NCBI GenBank assembly: GCA_964540025.1
Contig: CAZIKQ010000005.1
Location: 1 to 64,000 of the forward strand
Length of the DNA stretch: 64,000 nt
Direction of reading: 5' to 3'
From: RGIG250 sp964540025
Lineage (GTDB): Bacteria > Bacillota > Negativicutes > Selenomonadales > Selenomonadaceae
Shown: piece after piece, positions 45,286 through 54,706 of the stretch
Position numbering within the stretch: the first letter of the stretch is position 1
Layout of the letters: every line of letters starts with the position of its first letter
The notes under the pieces: generated by a model
Databases searched by the model: none
The model's input: the letters and a program-made list of their open reading frames with translations, nothing else
Told to the model about the DNA's origin: nothing
Translations under genes and position numbers: made by a program

Positions 45286-46292
45286 TTATCCCCCGGATAC
45301 GATACACCCATGTGCTGATAGCCAAGCTGGGTTACAACTCTTCCCCGGGGAGTGCGCATAAGAAAACCCAGTTGGATAAGGTAGGGCTCGTAGATATCAG
45401 ATATAGTATCGGTTTCCTCACTGATGGCCGCCGCTAAGGTCTCTATACCAACCGGTCGGCCAGAGAACTTATGAATCATTGTATCAAGCATCCGCCTGTC
45501 TGTATGATCGAGACCTGCTTTGTCCACCTCCAGCCGAAGCAGCGCCCGGTCGGCAATATCGTCGGTTATTTCCGCCCCACCTTCCACTTGAGCAAAATCA
45601 CGAACCCGCTTCAGCAGACGGTTCGCAATACGAGGAGTACCCCTGGAGCGGCGGGCAATTTCCGACGCCCCCCGGTCGTTAATCGATATATTCAATATTT
45701 CAGCGGCCCGCTTAATGATTGAAACAAGGGAGCCTGAATCGTAGTACTCCAAACGCTCAATCACGCCAAATCTATCCCGCAGAGGAGCCGCCAAAGCCCC
45801 CGCTCTGGTAGTTGCGCCAATAAGCGTAAAGGGGGAAATATCAAGGCGGATGGAGCGGGCGCTTGGCCCCTTACCGATAATAATATCCAGAGCAAAGTCC
45901 TCCATGGCGGAGTATAACACTTCCTCCACGCTGTGCGAAAGACGGTGAACTTCATCGATAAAAAGAACATCCCGCTCACCGAGATTTGTAAGGATTGCGG
46001 CCAAATCTCCCGACCTCTCAATGGCCGGGCCACTGGTAACCCGAAAGTTTACCCCCAGCTCATTGGCAATAATCCCGGCTAAAGTCGTTTTTCCCAGGCC
46101 GGGAGGACCATACAGCAGGACATGATCCAGCGCCTCCTTTCGCTTTAACGCCGCCTGAATATAGACAGACAGGTTAGCCTTTGCCTTTTCCTGACCGATA
46201 TATTCGGTAAACTTTCTGGGGCGGAGACTATACTGCCAGTCATCAGCAGGCTGTTCACCCAGGGAAACGATACGCCCTTCCTTTTCTTCCAC
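45282..46292 (-). CDS. ruvB: Holliday junction helicase RuvB
   Basis: AAA+ motor for branch migration (336 aa). Walker A GPPGLGKTTL, Walker B DVLFIDEVHRL, IGATTRAGAL sensor and the winged-helix C-terminus GRVVTQLGYQHMG. I chose GTG 46292, five bases after GGGGTG; a TTG at 46310 would overlap ruvA. Four bases separate it from the ruvA stop. Confidence 0.97.
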   Translation of the reverse strand: MEEKEGRIVSLGEQPADDWQYSLRPRKFTEYIGQEKAKANLSVYIQAALKRKEALDHVLLYGPPGLGKTTLAGIIANELGVNFRVTSGPAIERSGDLAAILTNLGERDVLFIDEVHRLSHSVEEVLYSAMEDFALDIIIGKGPSARSIRLDISPFTLIGATTRAGALAAPLRDRFGVIERLEYYDSGSLVSIIKRAAEILNISINDRGASEIARRSRGTPRIANRLLKRVRDFAQVEGGAEITDDIADRALLRLEVDKAGLDHTDRRMLDTMIHKFSGRPVGIETLAAAISEETDTISDIYEPYLIQLGFLMRTPRGRVVTQLGYQHMGVSYPGDK

Positions 46293-46296
46293 TGTA

Positions 46297-46899
46297 TCAC
46301 CCCTTTGCAAATTCCTTCAGCACCGCTTTTATCGTTGCCTCTGTCGTATCCTTTTGGCCGACTCGCTTCAGAACCGGTATAATTTCGCTTTCTGTATAAC
46401 CGAGAGAGGCGAGAGCTGCCAATGACTCCGAAAGGACGTCACTTCCGGCCAAAACAACACCGGCTACATCATCTGCCGTAAGCTCCTGAGCTGAAGTATT
46501 GAGGGATATCTTATCCTTTAGCTCGAGGATCATGCGCTCGGCAGTTTTCTTCCCTACACCGGGAAGCTTCGTAAGAACGTCTACCTGCTTTCCGGCTATA
46601 GCCCGGCATATAGCGTCAACAGTAGTTGAACCAAGCATTGCCTGAGCGCTTTTGGCCCCTATGCCTGATACGCCTATAAGTTGCTGAAAGAAACCATACT
46701 CCTCAGCGGTGGAGAAGCCGTAGAGAAGGATGGAATTTTCGCTGACCGCCGTATAAATAAAAAGCTCTGCCTGCTCTCCCTGTATCAGACGGCTGCGGGT
46801 AGCCCCCGCAATGAATACCCGATAGCCTACGCCGTTTACATCAAGCAGGCAATATTCCGGCAGGAGATGAGTCACCCGCCCTCGCAAATATCCTATCAT
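46297..46899 (-). CDS. ruvA: Holliday junction helicase RuvA
   Basis: Junction-binding tetramer subunit (200 aa). N-terminal OB fold (MIGYLRGRVTHL), two HhH motifs (LIGVSGIGAKSAQAML and LTKLPGVGKKTAERMI) and the RuvB-binding C-terminal domain. Follows ruvC by eight bases. Confidence 0.97.
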   Translation of the reverse strand: MIGYLRGRVTHLLPEYCLLDVNGVGYRVFIAGATRSRLIQGEQAELFIYTAVSENSILLYGFSTAEEYGFFQQLIGVSGIGAKSAQAMLGSTTVDAICRAIAGKQVDVLTKLPGVGKKTAERMILELKDKISLNTSAQELTADDVAGVVLAGSDVLSESLAALASLGYTESEIIPVLKRVGQKDTTEATIKAVLKEFAKG

Positions 46900-46907
46900 A
46901 TAAATTC

Positions 46908-47405
46908 CTACAATCCATTTCTCCAGGCCGGACTGTCCATCTTATACAGCGAAGCAATGGCCACGGCCAACGCATCCGCCGTGTCGTCAGGACTTGGCGG
47001 CTCAGGCAAGTGCAACAGCTTTGTAACCATATAGATTACCTGCTTCTTATCAGCCTTTCCATAGCCTGTTACCGCCTGCTTTACCTGGGGAGGAGTCCAT
47101 TCTATGAGCGGCAGATTATTCTTTGCTCCGGCCAGCAAAATAACCCCTCTCGCCTGAGCCACAGGAATACCGGTGGTAATATTATGATAGAAGAAAAGCT
47201 CTTCCACTCCCATGGCATCCGGACGGTACTTCTTAATCAATTCATCAAGCTCGTCATATATCTTTACCAGCCTGTCCTCAGGCCGTGCCTTGAAACTTGT
47301 AGTAATGGCGCCGAAGCCGCGAGTCACCAGACGATTTCCCGGCAGGGATTCCACAAAACCATAACCGCATATTGCCGTGCCCGGATCAATTCCCAGTGCC
47401 AGCAT
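46908..47405 (-). CDS. ruvC: Holliday junction resolvase RuvC
   Basis: Endonuclease (165 aa). Catalytic acids: Asp7 in GIDPGT, the Glu in GVEELFF, and the Asp pair in PSPDDTADALAVA. First gene of the ruvC-ruvA-ruvB-queH-spoIID-queA operon. GGAGCTGA precedes the start. A TATGAT box about 50 bases upstream is the best promoter candidate, with a weak -35. Confidence 0.97.
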   Translation of the reverse strand: MLALGIDPGTAICGYGFVESLPGNRLVTRGFGAITTSFKARPEDRLVKIYDELDELIKKYRPDAMGVEELFFYHNITTGIPVAQARGVILLAGAKNNLPLIEWTPPQVKQAVTGYGKADKKQVIYMVTKLLHLPEPPSPDDTADALAVAIASLYKMDSPAWRNGL

Positions 47406-47508
47406 CTATACACTCAGCTCCTAAATAACACATAATTTACTGAGCTATCATAACACAAAAGCCATGAGAAATTAAGATAAATACACAAACAGCATGAAAA
47501 TAAATATT

Positions 47509-47525
47509 CCCCGGCATAACCGGGG
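47509..47525 (-). terminator. Second terminator after pckA
   Basis: CCCCGG-ttatg-CCGGGG followed on the minus strand by AATATTTATTTT. Acts in tandem with the hairpin at 47538-47577. Confidence 0.7.
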
Positions 47526-47537
47526 ATCATTATACAT

Positions 47538-47577
47538 AAAGAGCTGCTGCACAACAATGATTGCGCAGCAGCTCTTT
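47538..47577 (-). terminator. First terminator after pckA
   Basis: A 13-bp perfect stem (47538-47550 with 47565-47577), 18 bases after the pckA stop. Confidence 0.75.
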
Positions 47578-47595
47578 ATATATTAAATCAGGACA

Positions 47596-49200
47596 TCACA
47601 GCTGAGGACCGGCTGCCACAAGAGCTTTGCCTGCCTCATTGCCTTCGTACTTGACAAAATTCTTCACGAAGCGTTGGGCCAAATCCTTTGCTTTCTTCTC
47701 CCACTCTGCCTTATCTGCGTAGGTATCCCGGGGATCGAGAATATTTGTATCCACACCGGGCAGCGCAGTAGGTACAGCCAGGTTGAAAATGGGGATTTGC
47801 TTTGTATCGGCCTCATTGATCGCCCCGGAGAGAATTGCGTCGATGATACCGCGGGTATCCTTGATGGAGATACGCTTACCGGTTCCATTCCAGCCGGTAT
47901 TTACCAGATAAGCCTTTGCGCCGCTCTTTTCCATCTTGCGAACCAGCTCATCGCCGTACTTGGTGGGGTGGAGCTCAAGGAAAGCCTGACCGAAGCAGGC
48001 AGAGAAGGTAGGAGTCGGCTCGGTGATACCACGCTCAGTTCCGGCAAGCTTTGCCGTGAAGCCGGAGAGGAAATAATACTTGGTCTGTTCCGGAGTAAGA
48101 ACGGAAACCGGCGGCAGAACCCCGAAAGCATCAGCGGATAGGAAGATTACATTCTTGGCCGGAGGAGCGGAAGAAATCGGACGGACAATATTATTGATAT
48201 GGTCAATGGGATAGGAAACGCGGGTATTTTCCGTGACGCTCTTGTCATGGAAATCGATCTTACCGTCTTTACCTACCGTAACATTCTCCAGGAGGGCATT
48301 GCGCTTTATAGCATTATAGATGTCCGGCTCGGACTCCTTATCCAGATCGATTACCTTTGCGTAACAGCCGCCTTCAAAGTTAAATATGCCGGTGTCATCC
48401 CAGCCGTGCTCATCATCGCCAACCAGGAGACGCTTCGGATCGGTGGAAAGGGTGGTTTTGCCAGTGCCGGAGAGTCCGAAGAAAATCGCGGTATTTTCGC
48501 CATTCATATCGGTATTTGCGGAGCAGTGCATTGAAGCGATGCCCTTCAAAGGCAGGTAGTAGTTCATCATAGAGAACATACCCTTCTTCATCTCACCGCC
48601 ATACCAGGTATTGAGGATAACCTGCTCACGACTGGTAATATTGAAGACTACCGCCGTCTCAGAATTGAGTCCCAGCTCCTTGTAATTCTCAGCCTTTGCC
48701 CAGGAAGCGGTGTAAACAACGAAGTCGGGCTTAAAGTTTGCTTCTTCCTCAGCCGTGGGCTTGATAAACATATTACGGACAAAATGAGCCTGCCAGGCAA
48801 CCTCCATGATGAAGCGGACAGCCATGCGGGTATCCTTGTTGGCCCCGCAGAAGCCATCGACAACGTACAGTTTCTTATTGGAAAGCTCCTTCTGAGCGAT
48901 ACTCTTTACAGCGGCCCACGCCTCAGGAGTTGCCCGGTGGTTATCGTTCTTGTACTCATCGCTGGTCCACCATACAGTGTTCTCAGAATTCTCATCAACT
49001 ACGAGGAACTTATCCTTGGGAGAACGACCCGTATAGGCGCCAGTCATAACATTGATCGCACCAAGCTCCGTATCCTGACCTACCTCAAAGCCCTTAAGCT
49101 CAGGATTCGTTTCTTCTTCGTAGAGTTTCTCATAGGAAGGATTGTAGATAATCTCTGTTGTGCCGGTAATGCCGTACTGTGTCAAATCAATTTTTGCCAT
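47596..49200 (-). CDS. pckA: Phosphoenolpyruvate carboxykinase (ATP)
   Basis: Interconverts oxaloacetate+ATP and PEP+CO2+ADP (534 aa). Kinase-1a motif GLSGTGKTTLS (about 242-252), metal site in LLVGDDEHGWDD, and TGAYTGRSPKDKF near the N-terminus are typical. In succinate/propionate-forming anaerobes it can run towards oxaloacetate and make ATP; the direction here is inference. ATG 49200 is preceded by AAAGGTGA; the frame continues to a GTG at 49209. Single-gene transcript with its own promoter and tandem terminators. Confidence 0.97.
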   Translation of the reverse strand: MAKIDLTQYGITGTTEIIYNPSYEKLYEEETNPELKGFEVGQDTELGAINVMTGAYTGRSPKDKFLVVDENSENTVWWTSDEYKNDNHRATPEAWAAVKSIAQKELSNKKLYVVDGFCGANKDTRMAVRFIMEVAWQAHFVRNMFIKPTAEEEANFKPDFVVYTASWAKAENYKELGLNSETAVVFNITSREQVILNTWYGGEMKKGMFSMMNYYLPLKGIASMHCSANTDMNGENTAIFFGLSGTGKTTLSTDPKRLLVGDDEHGWDDTGIFNFEGGCYAKVIDLDKESEPDIYNAIKRNALLENVTVGKDGKIDFHDKSVTENTRVSYPIDHINNIVRPISSAPPAKNVIFLSADAFGVLPPVSVLTPEQTKYYFLSGFTAKLAGTERGITEPTPTFSACFGQAFLELHPTKYGDELVRKMEKSGAKAYLVNTGWNGTGKRISIKDTRGIIDAILSGAINEADTKQIPIFNLAVPTALPGVDTNILDPRDTYADKAEWEKKAKDLAQRFVKNFVKYEGNEAGKALVAAGPQL

Positions 49201-49301
49201 TTCGTTCACCTTTTCATCACAAAAATTTACACCTGAGAAACGTCTGCAAAAACAGAAAATAAAAGAATATCATACTGTCCCTGCAGGCTAAACCTGTAGA
49301 C

Positions 49302-49330
49302 ATTATACAACCTTACAATAATCAAGGCAA
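49302..49330 (-). promoter_or_regulatory. pckA promoter (TTGCCT-17-TATAAT)
   Basis: Minus-strand TTGCCT (49330-49325), 17-bp spacer and TATAAT (49307-49302). It gives a leader of about 95 bases with a small CAGG-tttag-CCTG hairpin near the 5' end. Confidence 0.7.
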
Positions 49331-49502
49331 TAGTAATCAACAATACAGCAATGGTTTTTACAATATTTTTCTGTGAAAATAATATCAGCCTGATGGCTCA
49401 CAGTCTTCCGGCCTATCGGTCACCTCCCCTACAGGGTAATTTTCTTTTCTCTCCGATTTTGTCTTTGCTAAAATCCATCTCTTCTAAAAAGGAGACTTAA
49501 CG
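49331..49502. other. Intergenic stretch between porin terminator and pckA promoter
   Basis: Together with its flanks this is a 385-bp gene-free region. It contains GGGGAGGTGA without a start codon at proper distance, a CTGTGA/TCACAG stem enclosing AGCC-atca-GGCT, and two very short open frames. I see no convincing gene or known RNA. Confidence 0.4.
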
Positions 49503-49530
49503 AAAAGAGGGCTGTCCGGAGGCAGCCCTG
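49503..49530 (-). terminator. Terminator of the porin gene
   Basis: Minus-strand AGGGCTG/CAGCCCT stem followed by CTTTTCG, about 55 bases after the stop. Confidence 0.75.
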
Positions 49531-49585
49531 CTGAGTCTGAATAAATAGTTAATATACTTGGCCTTGATTATTGCTTTGTTAGTTA

Positions 49586-50872
49586 TCAGAAGAAGAACTG
49601 AACCCGTGAGAAGAGAATTTCCGCATCGTCCTGTTTATCGTTTATCATTTTTCCATTGAAGTAGCCCAGGCGGCCGACAATGTTCTTATCAAATACGTAG
49701 TCAAGCCCCAATTCCACGCCCTTCATGTCGGAGTCAGCGTAGTCATAAGTCGGGATAAGAGCAGCGTACTGTCCAAGGTGCTTGTAGGCAACGTGAGCGC
49801 CCCAGGAACCTTTCTTAGCTCGCTTTATGCCCTTGTAATCCAACTGAGCGTAGTAGGCTCTACGATGTTTTTTACTTACCTCGCCTTCGGTATTTTCCGC
49901 GTAGGCCCCGGAAAGCCGCCAGTTATTATCAAAGCGGTAAGAAAGACCTGCCGCCCAGATTTTTGCTGAATTATCGGCGTAAAATTTACTGCTGTCATCA
50001 GCATTTAGCATCTCATTAAAGCCGCCACTGAAATTATGGAAAGCGGCGCCGATGCCAAATTTTTTATCCTTGTAGTTTATATCGATGCCCTGATAACTGG
50101 ATGTCTTATCATTATAGGTAGCAAGCACTTGACCACCGTGCCAGCCCCAATTGCCATGACTTGCCCGGCCGGCCCGGGCGATGACCTTCACCTTGTTCCC
50201 GGCGGTTACCTGAATACCGGATATATAGTCATCAAAAATCATACCCTCGGTAGTAGGATCAGTGTAGTAGAACTTACCGAGATCAACGGTGGTATTGCCA
50301 TAGTTGCCCTGGGCAAACATCCACTTGTTGGTGCCGCTGGCGGTATCAGCGGAAGTTTTGTTATTCAATCTGTAGTAGGTAGCAGCCTGGACATTCCAGT
50401 TTTTGTTGACCTGAGCGTACATTTTCAAACGAAGCTCTGACCGGTTCATATTGTCGGCTGTTTTATTCCCGGTTCCCTTGTCCTGGGTAATGCGGCGGAC
50501 AGCCTGGGAACGGAGCTCGCCGAAGAATTTTACGTTGTCCACCTTTTTTTCGAGATTGGCCACCCGGACGCCCAAGGAATTCAGCTCTTCGGCAAATTCA
50601 GCGGCGAGCTTATCCAAGGCAGCGCTGTCTACTCCCTTGGCCATGGCCTTGGCAACCATCTGCGCCATCTCAAAGCGGGTTATTTCCTGCTGGCCGCGAT
50701 AGGAACCGTCGCCATAGCCTTCAACTACTCCCTCAGCCGCCAACTGGGCCACTGCCTCATAAGCCCAATGGTCAGCCGGTACATCAGAGAAAGGATTTGC
50801 GGCAGCAAAAGCAGTGCTGGCCGCACCGGCCACGAAAGCCATAGTCAGTGCCGGAGCCAAAGATTTCTTCAT
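49586..50872 (-). CDS. OmpM-like SLH-domain outer-membrane porin
   Basis: Outer-membrane protein (428 aa). A signal peptide of about 23 residues ends AFA; an SLH domain (about 26-80, FSDVPADHWAYEAVAQL...TRFEMAQMVAK) binds peptidoglycan-linked polymer; a coiled coil follows (about 84-112); then a beta-barrel of alternating strands ends in SRVQFFF, the C-terminal Phe signal for BAM. This is the OmpM plan of Negativicutes. It gives a porin and a tether between outer membrane and wall. GGGAGGA precedes the ATG; a GTGACA-like -35 lies about 70 bases upstream. Probably highly expressed. Confidence 0.93.
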   Translation of the reverse strand: MKKSLAPALTMAFVAGAASTAFAAANPFSDVPADHWAYEAVAQLAAEGVVEGYGDGSYRGQQEITRFEMAQMVAKAMAKGVDSAALDKLAAEFAEELNSLGVRVANLEKKVDNVKFFGELRSQAVRRITQDKGTGNKTADNMNRSELRLKMYAQVNKNWNVQAATYYRLNNKTSADTASGTNKWMFAQGNYGNTTVDLGKFYYTDPTTEGMIFDDYISGIQVTAGNKVKVIARAGRASHGNWGWHGGQVLATYNDKTSSYQGIDINYKDKKFGIGAAFHNFSGGFNEMLNADDSSKFYADNSAKIWAAGLSYRFDNNWRLSGAYAENTEGEVSKKHRRAYYAQLDYKGIKRAKKGSWGAHVAYKHLGQYAALIPTYDYADSDMKGVELGLDYVFDKNIVGRLGYFNGKMINDKQDDAEILFSRVQFFF

Positions 50873-51014
50873 GGATTTTTATCCTCCCTAAAACAGTGAA
50901 AATAATGAAAAATTTATGGTAATTATTCTGTTTCTGTCACTATGTTAAAGGAGTTTCCATGTTTCCTCGCTATTAACGGTAACATACCCAGAACAACTCA
51001 CTCATCCTTATGAT

Positions 51015-52064
51015 TCAATCAGCGCAATCACATTCATAAACAAAATCATCATACAGGTGACAGGCTGCATGATCGCCAGTCCCAACATGCTTCATAGCAG
51101 GCATATAGGCACGGCACTTCTCGTCAATGCAGCTTGGGCAGCGATCCTGGAAAGGGCAGCCTACCGGTCTGTCAAGAGGACTTGGTATTTCACCCTCCAA
51201 AGTTTTCAGTTCATGCTCTCCCTTTGGTACTACCGGAAAGACTGACTGAAGCAACGCCCTCGTATAGGGATGCTTTGCCTCCTTCAGGCGGCCGGCAGAA
51301 AGTGACTCTACAACATTGCCCAGGTACATTACAATTGCCCTGTTACACATCTGGTAGACCAGCGCCAGGTCATGGCAGATAAATATGATGGATACGCCGG
51401 TTTCCTTCTGAAGCCTCAGCAGCAAATCAATAACGGTCTTCTGTACGGACACGTCAAGAGCGCTGGTGGCCTCATCGCAAATCAAAATATCCGGCTCAAG
51501 AACAAGGGCTCTGGCAATCGCGATACGCTGGCGTTGACCACCCGACATGTTGGCCGGGAAACGGTTCACAAAGTCAGCCGAAAGCTCAACCTTCTTCAGC
51601 ATTTCGATTGCCTTGGCTTCACAGTCCTTTTTGGAAATAAGATTAAAGTTGATCAACGGTTCACAGATAATATCCTTGATAGTCATTCGAGGATTAAACG
51701 CCTGACCAAGATTCTGGAACACCATCTGAATATGACGGCGATTCTGACGGGCTTCTTCTCCGGTAAGCCTGGTAATATCCTTGCCCTTATATATCACACC
51801 GCCGGAGGTTGGCGGATAAAGCTGCATTATCATCTTTACAAGAGTAGATTTACCGCAGCCTGATTCCCCGACAATTGCAAGTGACTCTCCTTTGTACAGG
51901 TTAAAGGACACATCATTGCAGGCGGTGAGAAACCTTTCCCCGTCTACCTCAAATTTTTTTACAAGATGGTCTATCCGGAGAACCACCTCCCGACTGGCAG
52001 CTTTCCCCCGGTCATGTTCGTGTTCATGATGTTGCTCGCATTCAGAAATCGTAGTGGAGGTCAT
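51015..52064 (-). CDS. Nik/Opp-type ABC transporter ATPase (second), His-rich N-terminus
   Basis: ATPase of the DppF/OppF/NikE group (349 aa). Walker A GESGCGKST, Q-loop MVFQN, signature MSGGQRQR, Walker B ILICDEATSALD, and the C-terminal oligopeptide-transporter domain with GCPFQDRCPSC. Residues 8-20 read ECEQHHEHEHDRG, a likely metal-binding tail that peptide importers usually lack. I chose ATG 52064, nine bases after TAGGAG; an ATG at 52073 touches that site. Overlaps the first ATPase gene by 23 bases. Confidence 0.88.
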   Translation of the reverse strand: MTSTTISECEQHHEHEHDRGKAASREVVLRIDHLVKKFEVDGERFLTACNDVSFNLYKGESLAIVGESGCGKSTLVKMIMQLYPPTSGGVIYKGKDITRLTGEEARQNRRHIQMVFQNLGQAFNPRMTIKDIICEPLINFNLISKKDCEAKAIEMLKKVELSADFVNRFPANMSGGQRQRIAIARALVLEPDILICDEATSALDVSVQKTVIDLLLRLQKETGVSIIFICHDLALVYQMCNRAIVMYLGNVVESLSAGRLKEAKHPYTRALLQSVFPVVPKGEHELKTLEGEIPSPLDRPVGCPFQDRCPSCIDEKCRAYMPAMKHVGTGDHAACHLYDDFVYECDCAD

Positions 52065-52842
52065 TGACAGCATCTCCTATCCTGGGCGCTGCAGCCAGCA
52101 GCTTTCTCGTATAATCGGTCTGGGGATCATTTACAATCTGAGCCGAGGTACCTTCTTCCATTACGTGACCATTCTGCATAACGATAATGTGGTCAGCCAT
52201 ATAAGCCGCGACACCAAGATTATGGGTAACTATAATGATAGCCGTGTCATCCTCATAGCAGATATTCATCATCTCTTTTACTACCTGTGCCTGAGTAGTA
52301 ACGTCAAGGGCGCTGGTAGGCTCATCTGCCAGCAGCAGTTTCGGCGAAAAGCACATAGCCATGGCTACGCCTACACGCTGATTCATACCGCCGGACAACT
52401 CAAAGGGATAGCTATTCAAAATTACTTCGGGATTCGGCAGACTCATTCTCTTCAGCATCTGAACAGCCCGCTCAATAGCCTGTTCCTCTGTCATATCAGA
52501 GTGCTGCTGTATGTACTCAACAAACTGCGTTCTGATACGCTGGATAGGATCCAATGTTCCTCCACAGTCCTGAAAGACCATAGATATACCCATTCCGCTG
52601 AGCTGTCGCCATTCCTCGGGGGTATTCTGGCCAAGGTCTTTGCCGTCGAAGAAAATTTTTCCGCCGGTCACATGGCCAAGTCCTGGCAGGCAGCCTAAAA
52701 TAGCGCGAATTACGGTAGTTTTCCCACTGCCGCTTTCACCTACGATGGCACAAACCTGACCCTTATCCAGATTAAGGTTTACACCTTCAACAATCGGCCG
52801 GTCTCCATAGGCTATCGCTAAATCGGATACCTCTAATAGCAT
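52042..52842 (-). CDS. Nik/Opp-type ABC transporter ATPase (first)
   Basis: DppD/NikD-type ATPase (266 aa). Walker A GESGSGKTT, signature LSGGMNQR, Walker B LLLADEPTSALD. ATG 52842 is preceded by AAGGAG; the longer frame to 52956 runs through intergenic sequence. It lacks most of the C-terminal oligopeptide domain, as in NikD-like proteins. 193 bases separate it from the binding-protein gene. Confidence 0.9.
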   Translation of the reverse strand: MLLEVSDLAIAYGDRPIVEGVNLNLDKGQVCAIVGESGSGKTTVIRAILGCLPGLGHVTGGKIFFDGKDLGQNTPEEWRQLSGMGISMVFQDCGGTLDPIQRIRTQFVEYIQQHSDMTEEQAIERAVQMLKRMSLPNPEVILNSYPFELSGGMNQRVGVAMAMCFSPKLLLADEPTSALDVTTQAQVVKEMMNICYEDDTAIIIVTHNLGVAAYMADHIIVMQNGHVMEEGTSAQIVNDPQTDYTRKLLAAAPRIGDAVNDLHYDF

Positions 52843-52960
52843 ATCGCCACTCCTTATGAAGAAATTATAATGGTCTTTTATCAATGAATGATAATATGTG
52901 TGAATCGTAATGCAATTTTTTGAATTATTGCATATAAGATACATATCTACACCCACGGGA

Positions 52961-52997
52961 GGCGTCCTATCAATGGGAAAATCGTTGATAGGACGCC
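52961..52997 (-). other. Intergenic stem-loop between binding protein and ATPase genes
   Basis: A perfect 13-bp stem (52961-52973 with 52985-52997) without a following U-run. It probably protects the 3' end of the binding-protein message or partially attenuates, giving more binding protein than ATPase. A weak TTGCAT-16-TATCAT lies further down on the same strand. Confidence 0.6.
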
Positions 52998-53035
52998 GCT
53001 TACAGGTGCATGATTACACATTATTCGAGATTTGA

Positions 53036-54652
53036 TTACTTCGCCGGTTTGATGTCCATAGTGACCCAGTAGTAGTCAGCCGGTTTAATTACCGCTCCCT
53101 GAATCTTGGAGGAGCTGACCATATTAGTCTGGGGATAGCCCAGGAAAAGACCTGCGCAATCATCAAGGATAATCTGCTGAGCCTTAATCATCATCTCCCG
53201 GCGCTTTGCCTTGTCGAACTCAAGGGCCAGATTTGCCATCAGCTCATCGTACTCGGGATTGCTGTAGCCGGTTCCATTCTGGGGATTATTGCCATCCACA
53301 TTGGTACGCCAGTACCAGTTGAGATACACCTCAGGATCACCGGTCGGGGCGGTGATATTGTTGGTAATCATCAGGTCAAATTCGCCATTGATACCCATAC
53401 GGTCAACCAGGTTATAATCAACGGAATTTATCTTGATATCAATGCCAACCTTCTTGGCATCAGCCTGGATTGCCTCAGCGTAGAGGGGCAGCTCGGCCCG
53501 GCTATTGTAGGTTACGATAGTAAGCTGCAGGGGCTTGCCATCCTTATCGAGAATCCCGTCTCCATCGGTATCCTTCCAGCCTGCTTCCGCCAAAAGTTTC
53601 TTGGATCTTTCAACATTGTAGGCATTCGGATCCTTCAGCTGGTCAAACCCGTAGTCAAGGGAAGGCGGCACCGGAGCCTTACCAGGAATAAACGTACCCT
53701 TCAGAAGAACCTTGTTGTAGGTTTCGCGGTCAAGAGAACTGACAAGAGCCTCACGAACCCGTTTATCATTCATGATCCGACCTTCCCGCATATTGAGGCG
53801 GGAAACGACTACCCGAAGGGAGGCAAGCTCAGACACCTTGAACTTATCCTTGCCCCGGAAGAGGCCAATATCGCCGGCGGCAATGTTTACAGCCGCATCG
53901 ATTTCTCCAGACTGAAGAGCCATAGCCCGGGTGTTCGGATCATCAATAGAAGGTATCTCAAGGGTCTTATAGGGAGGCTGGCCGCCCCAGTATTTGTCGT
54001 TGGCAGCCATTACCGCCTTTTCCTTGACAAAGGACTTTACCATATAGGGACCGGTGCAGATAGGGCCCTGCTTTGAAAAATCCCGGTCGCCGCCGGCCGA
54101 CTTTTCGCTGGTAACATCAACAATGAGCCACAGGGGATCCGCAAGCGCGCCGTTCAGGTTTGCCATTGGTTCCTGGGTGGTAATCATGATGTCCTGGCCC
54201 TTGGCTTCCATCTTAACGGGAGTAAAGAAAGTGCCTGCCCGCTTTGACTTTTCAAATACGCGTTCAAAGGACTTCTTAACTGCCTCGCCATCAACTTTCT
54301 TGCCGTTGGAAAAGACCATGTTGTCGCGAATATGGAAAGTCCAGGTAAGCTTGTCATCGCTTACGGACCATTTGTCAGCCACCCAGGGCTGAACATTCAT
54401 CTTGTCATCGAATTTGGTAAGACATTCGCCGAGGCCGTAGCGAAGCACAACCCAGCCAAAATAGTTATCAGTAGGCTCAAGGCTGTCGGCGAAATTGGTA
54501 ACGCCAAACTTAAATACCTCCGCCTGTCCGGAAGCTGCCTTACTGTCACCAGCTTTCTTGTCACCGCCGCCGCAACCGGTGACGAAGCTTGCAAGCATAC
54601 CGACTGCCAAGGCGGTAGCCATTGCCTTTTTTGCTTTTCCAAATGTAAACAT
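53036..54652 (-). CDS. ABC transporter substrate-binding lipoprotein (NikA/DppA family)
   Basis: Family 5 extracellular solute-binding lipoprotein (538 aa). Lipobox FVTGC with Cys27, then a Gly/Lys/Ser linker. Core features include LTWTFHIRDNMVFSNG, GPICTGPYMVKSF and VREALVSSLDRETYN. The ligand may be a peptide, nickel or a metal chelate; motifs alone cannot decide. ATG 54652 is eight bases after GGGAG; in-frame ATGs at 54667 and 54658 fit less well. Confidence 0.9.
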   Translation of the reverse strand: MFTFGKAKKAMATALAVGMLASFVTGCGGGDKKAGDSKAASGQAEVFKFGVTNFADSLEPTDNYFGWVVLRYGLGECLTKFDDKMNVQPWVADKWSVSDDKLTWTFHIRDNMVFSNGKKVDGEAVKKSFERVFEKSKRAGTFFTPVKMEAKGQDIMITTQEPMANLNGALADPLWLIVDVTSEKSAGGDRDFSKQGPICTGPYMVKSFVKEKAVMAANDKYWGGQPPYKTLEIPSIDDPNTRAMALQSGEIDAAVNIAAGDIGLFRGKDKFKVSELASLRVVVSRLNMREGRIMNDKRVREALVSSLDRETYNKVLLKGTFIPGKAPVPPSLDYGFDQLKDPNAYNVERSKKLLAEAGWKDTDGDGILDKDGKPLQLTIVTYNSRAELPLYAEAIQADAKKVGIDIKINSVDYNLVDRMGINGEFDLMITNNITAPTGDPEVYLNWYWRTNVDGNNPQNGTGYSNPEYDELMANLALEFDKAKRREMMIKAQQIILDDCAGLFLGYPQTNMVSSSKIQGAVIKPADYYWVTMDIKPAK

Positions 54653-54706
54653 CTGCATCTCTCCCATTCTAATATAAATATTAAGTTAAACTTAACCCTC
54701 GGTTAA

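Noticed and set aside
49303..49401. 32-codon cysteine-rich ORF upstream of pckA (GTG 49401)
   Set aside because: It ends inside the pckA -10 box in AT-rich DNA, where such frames arise by chance; no conservation can be judged.
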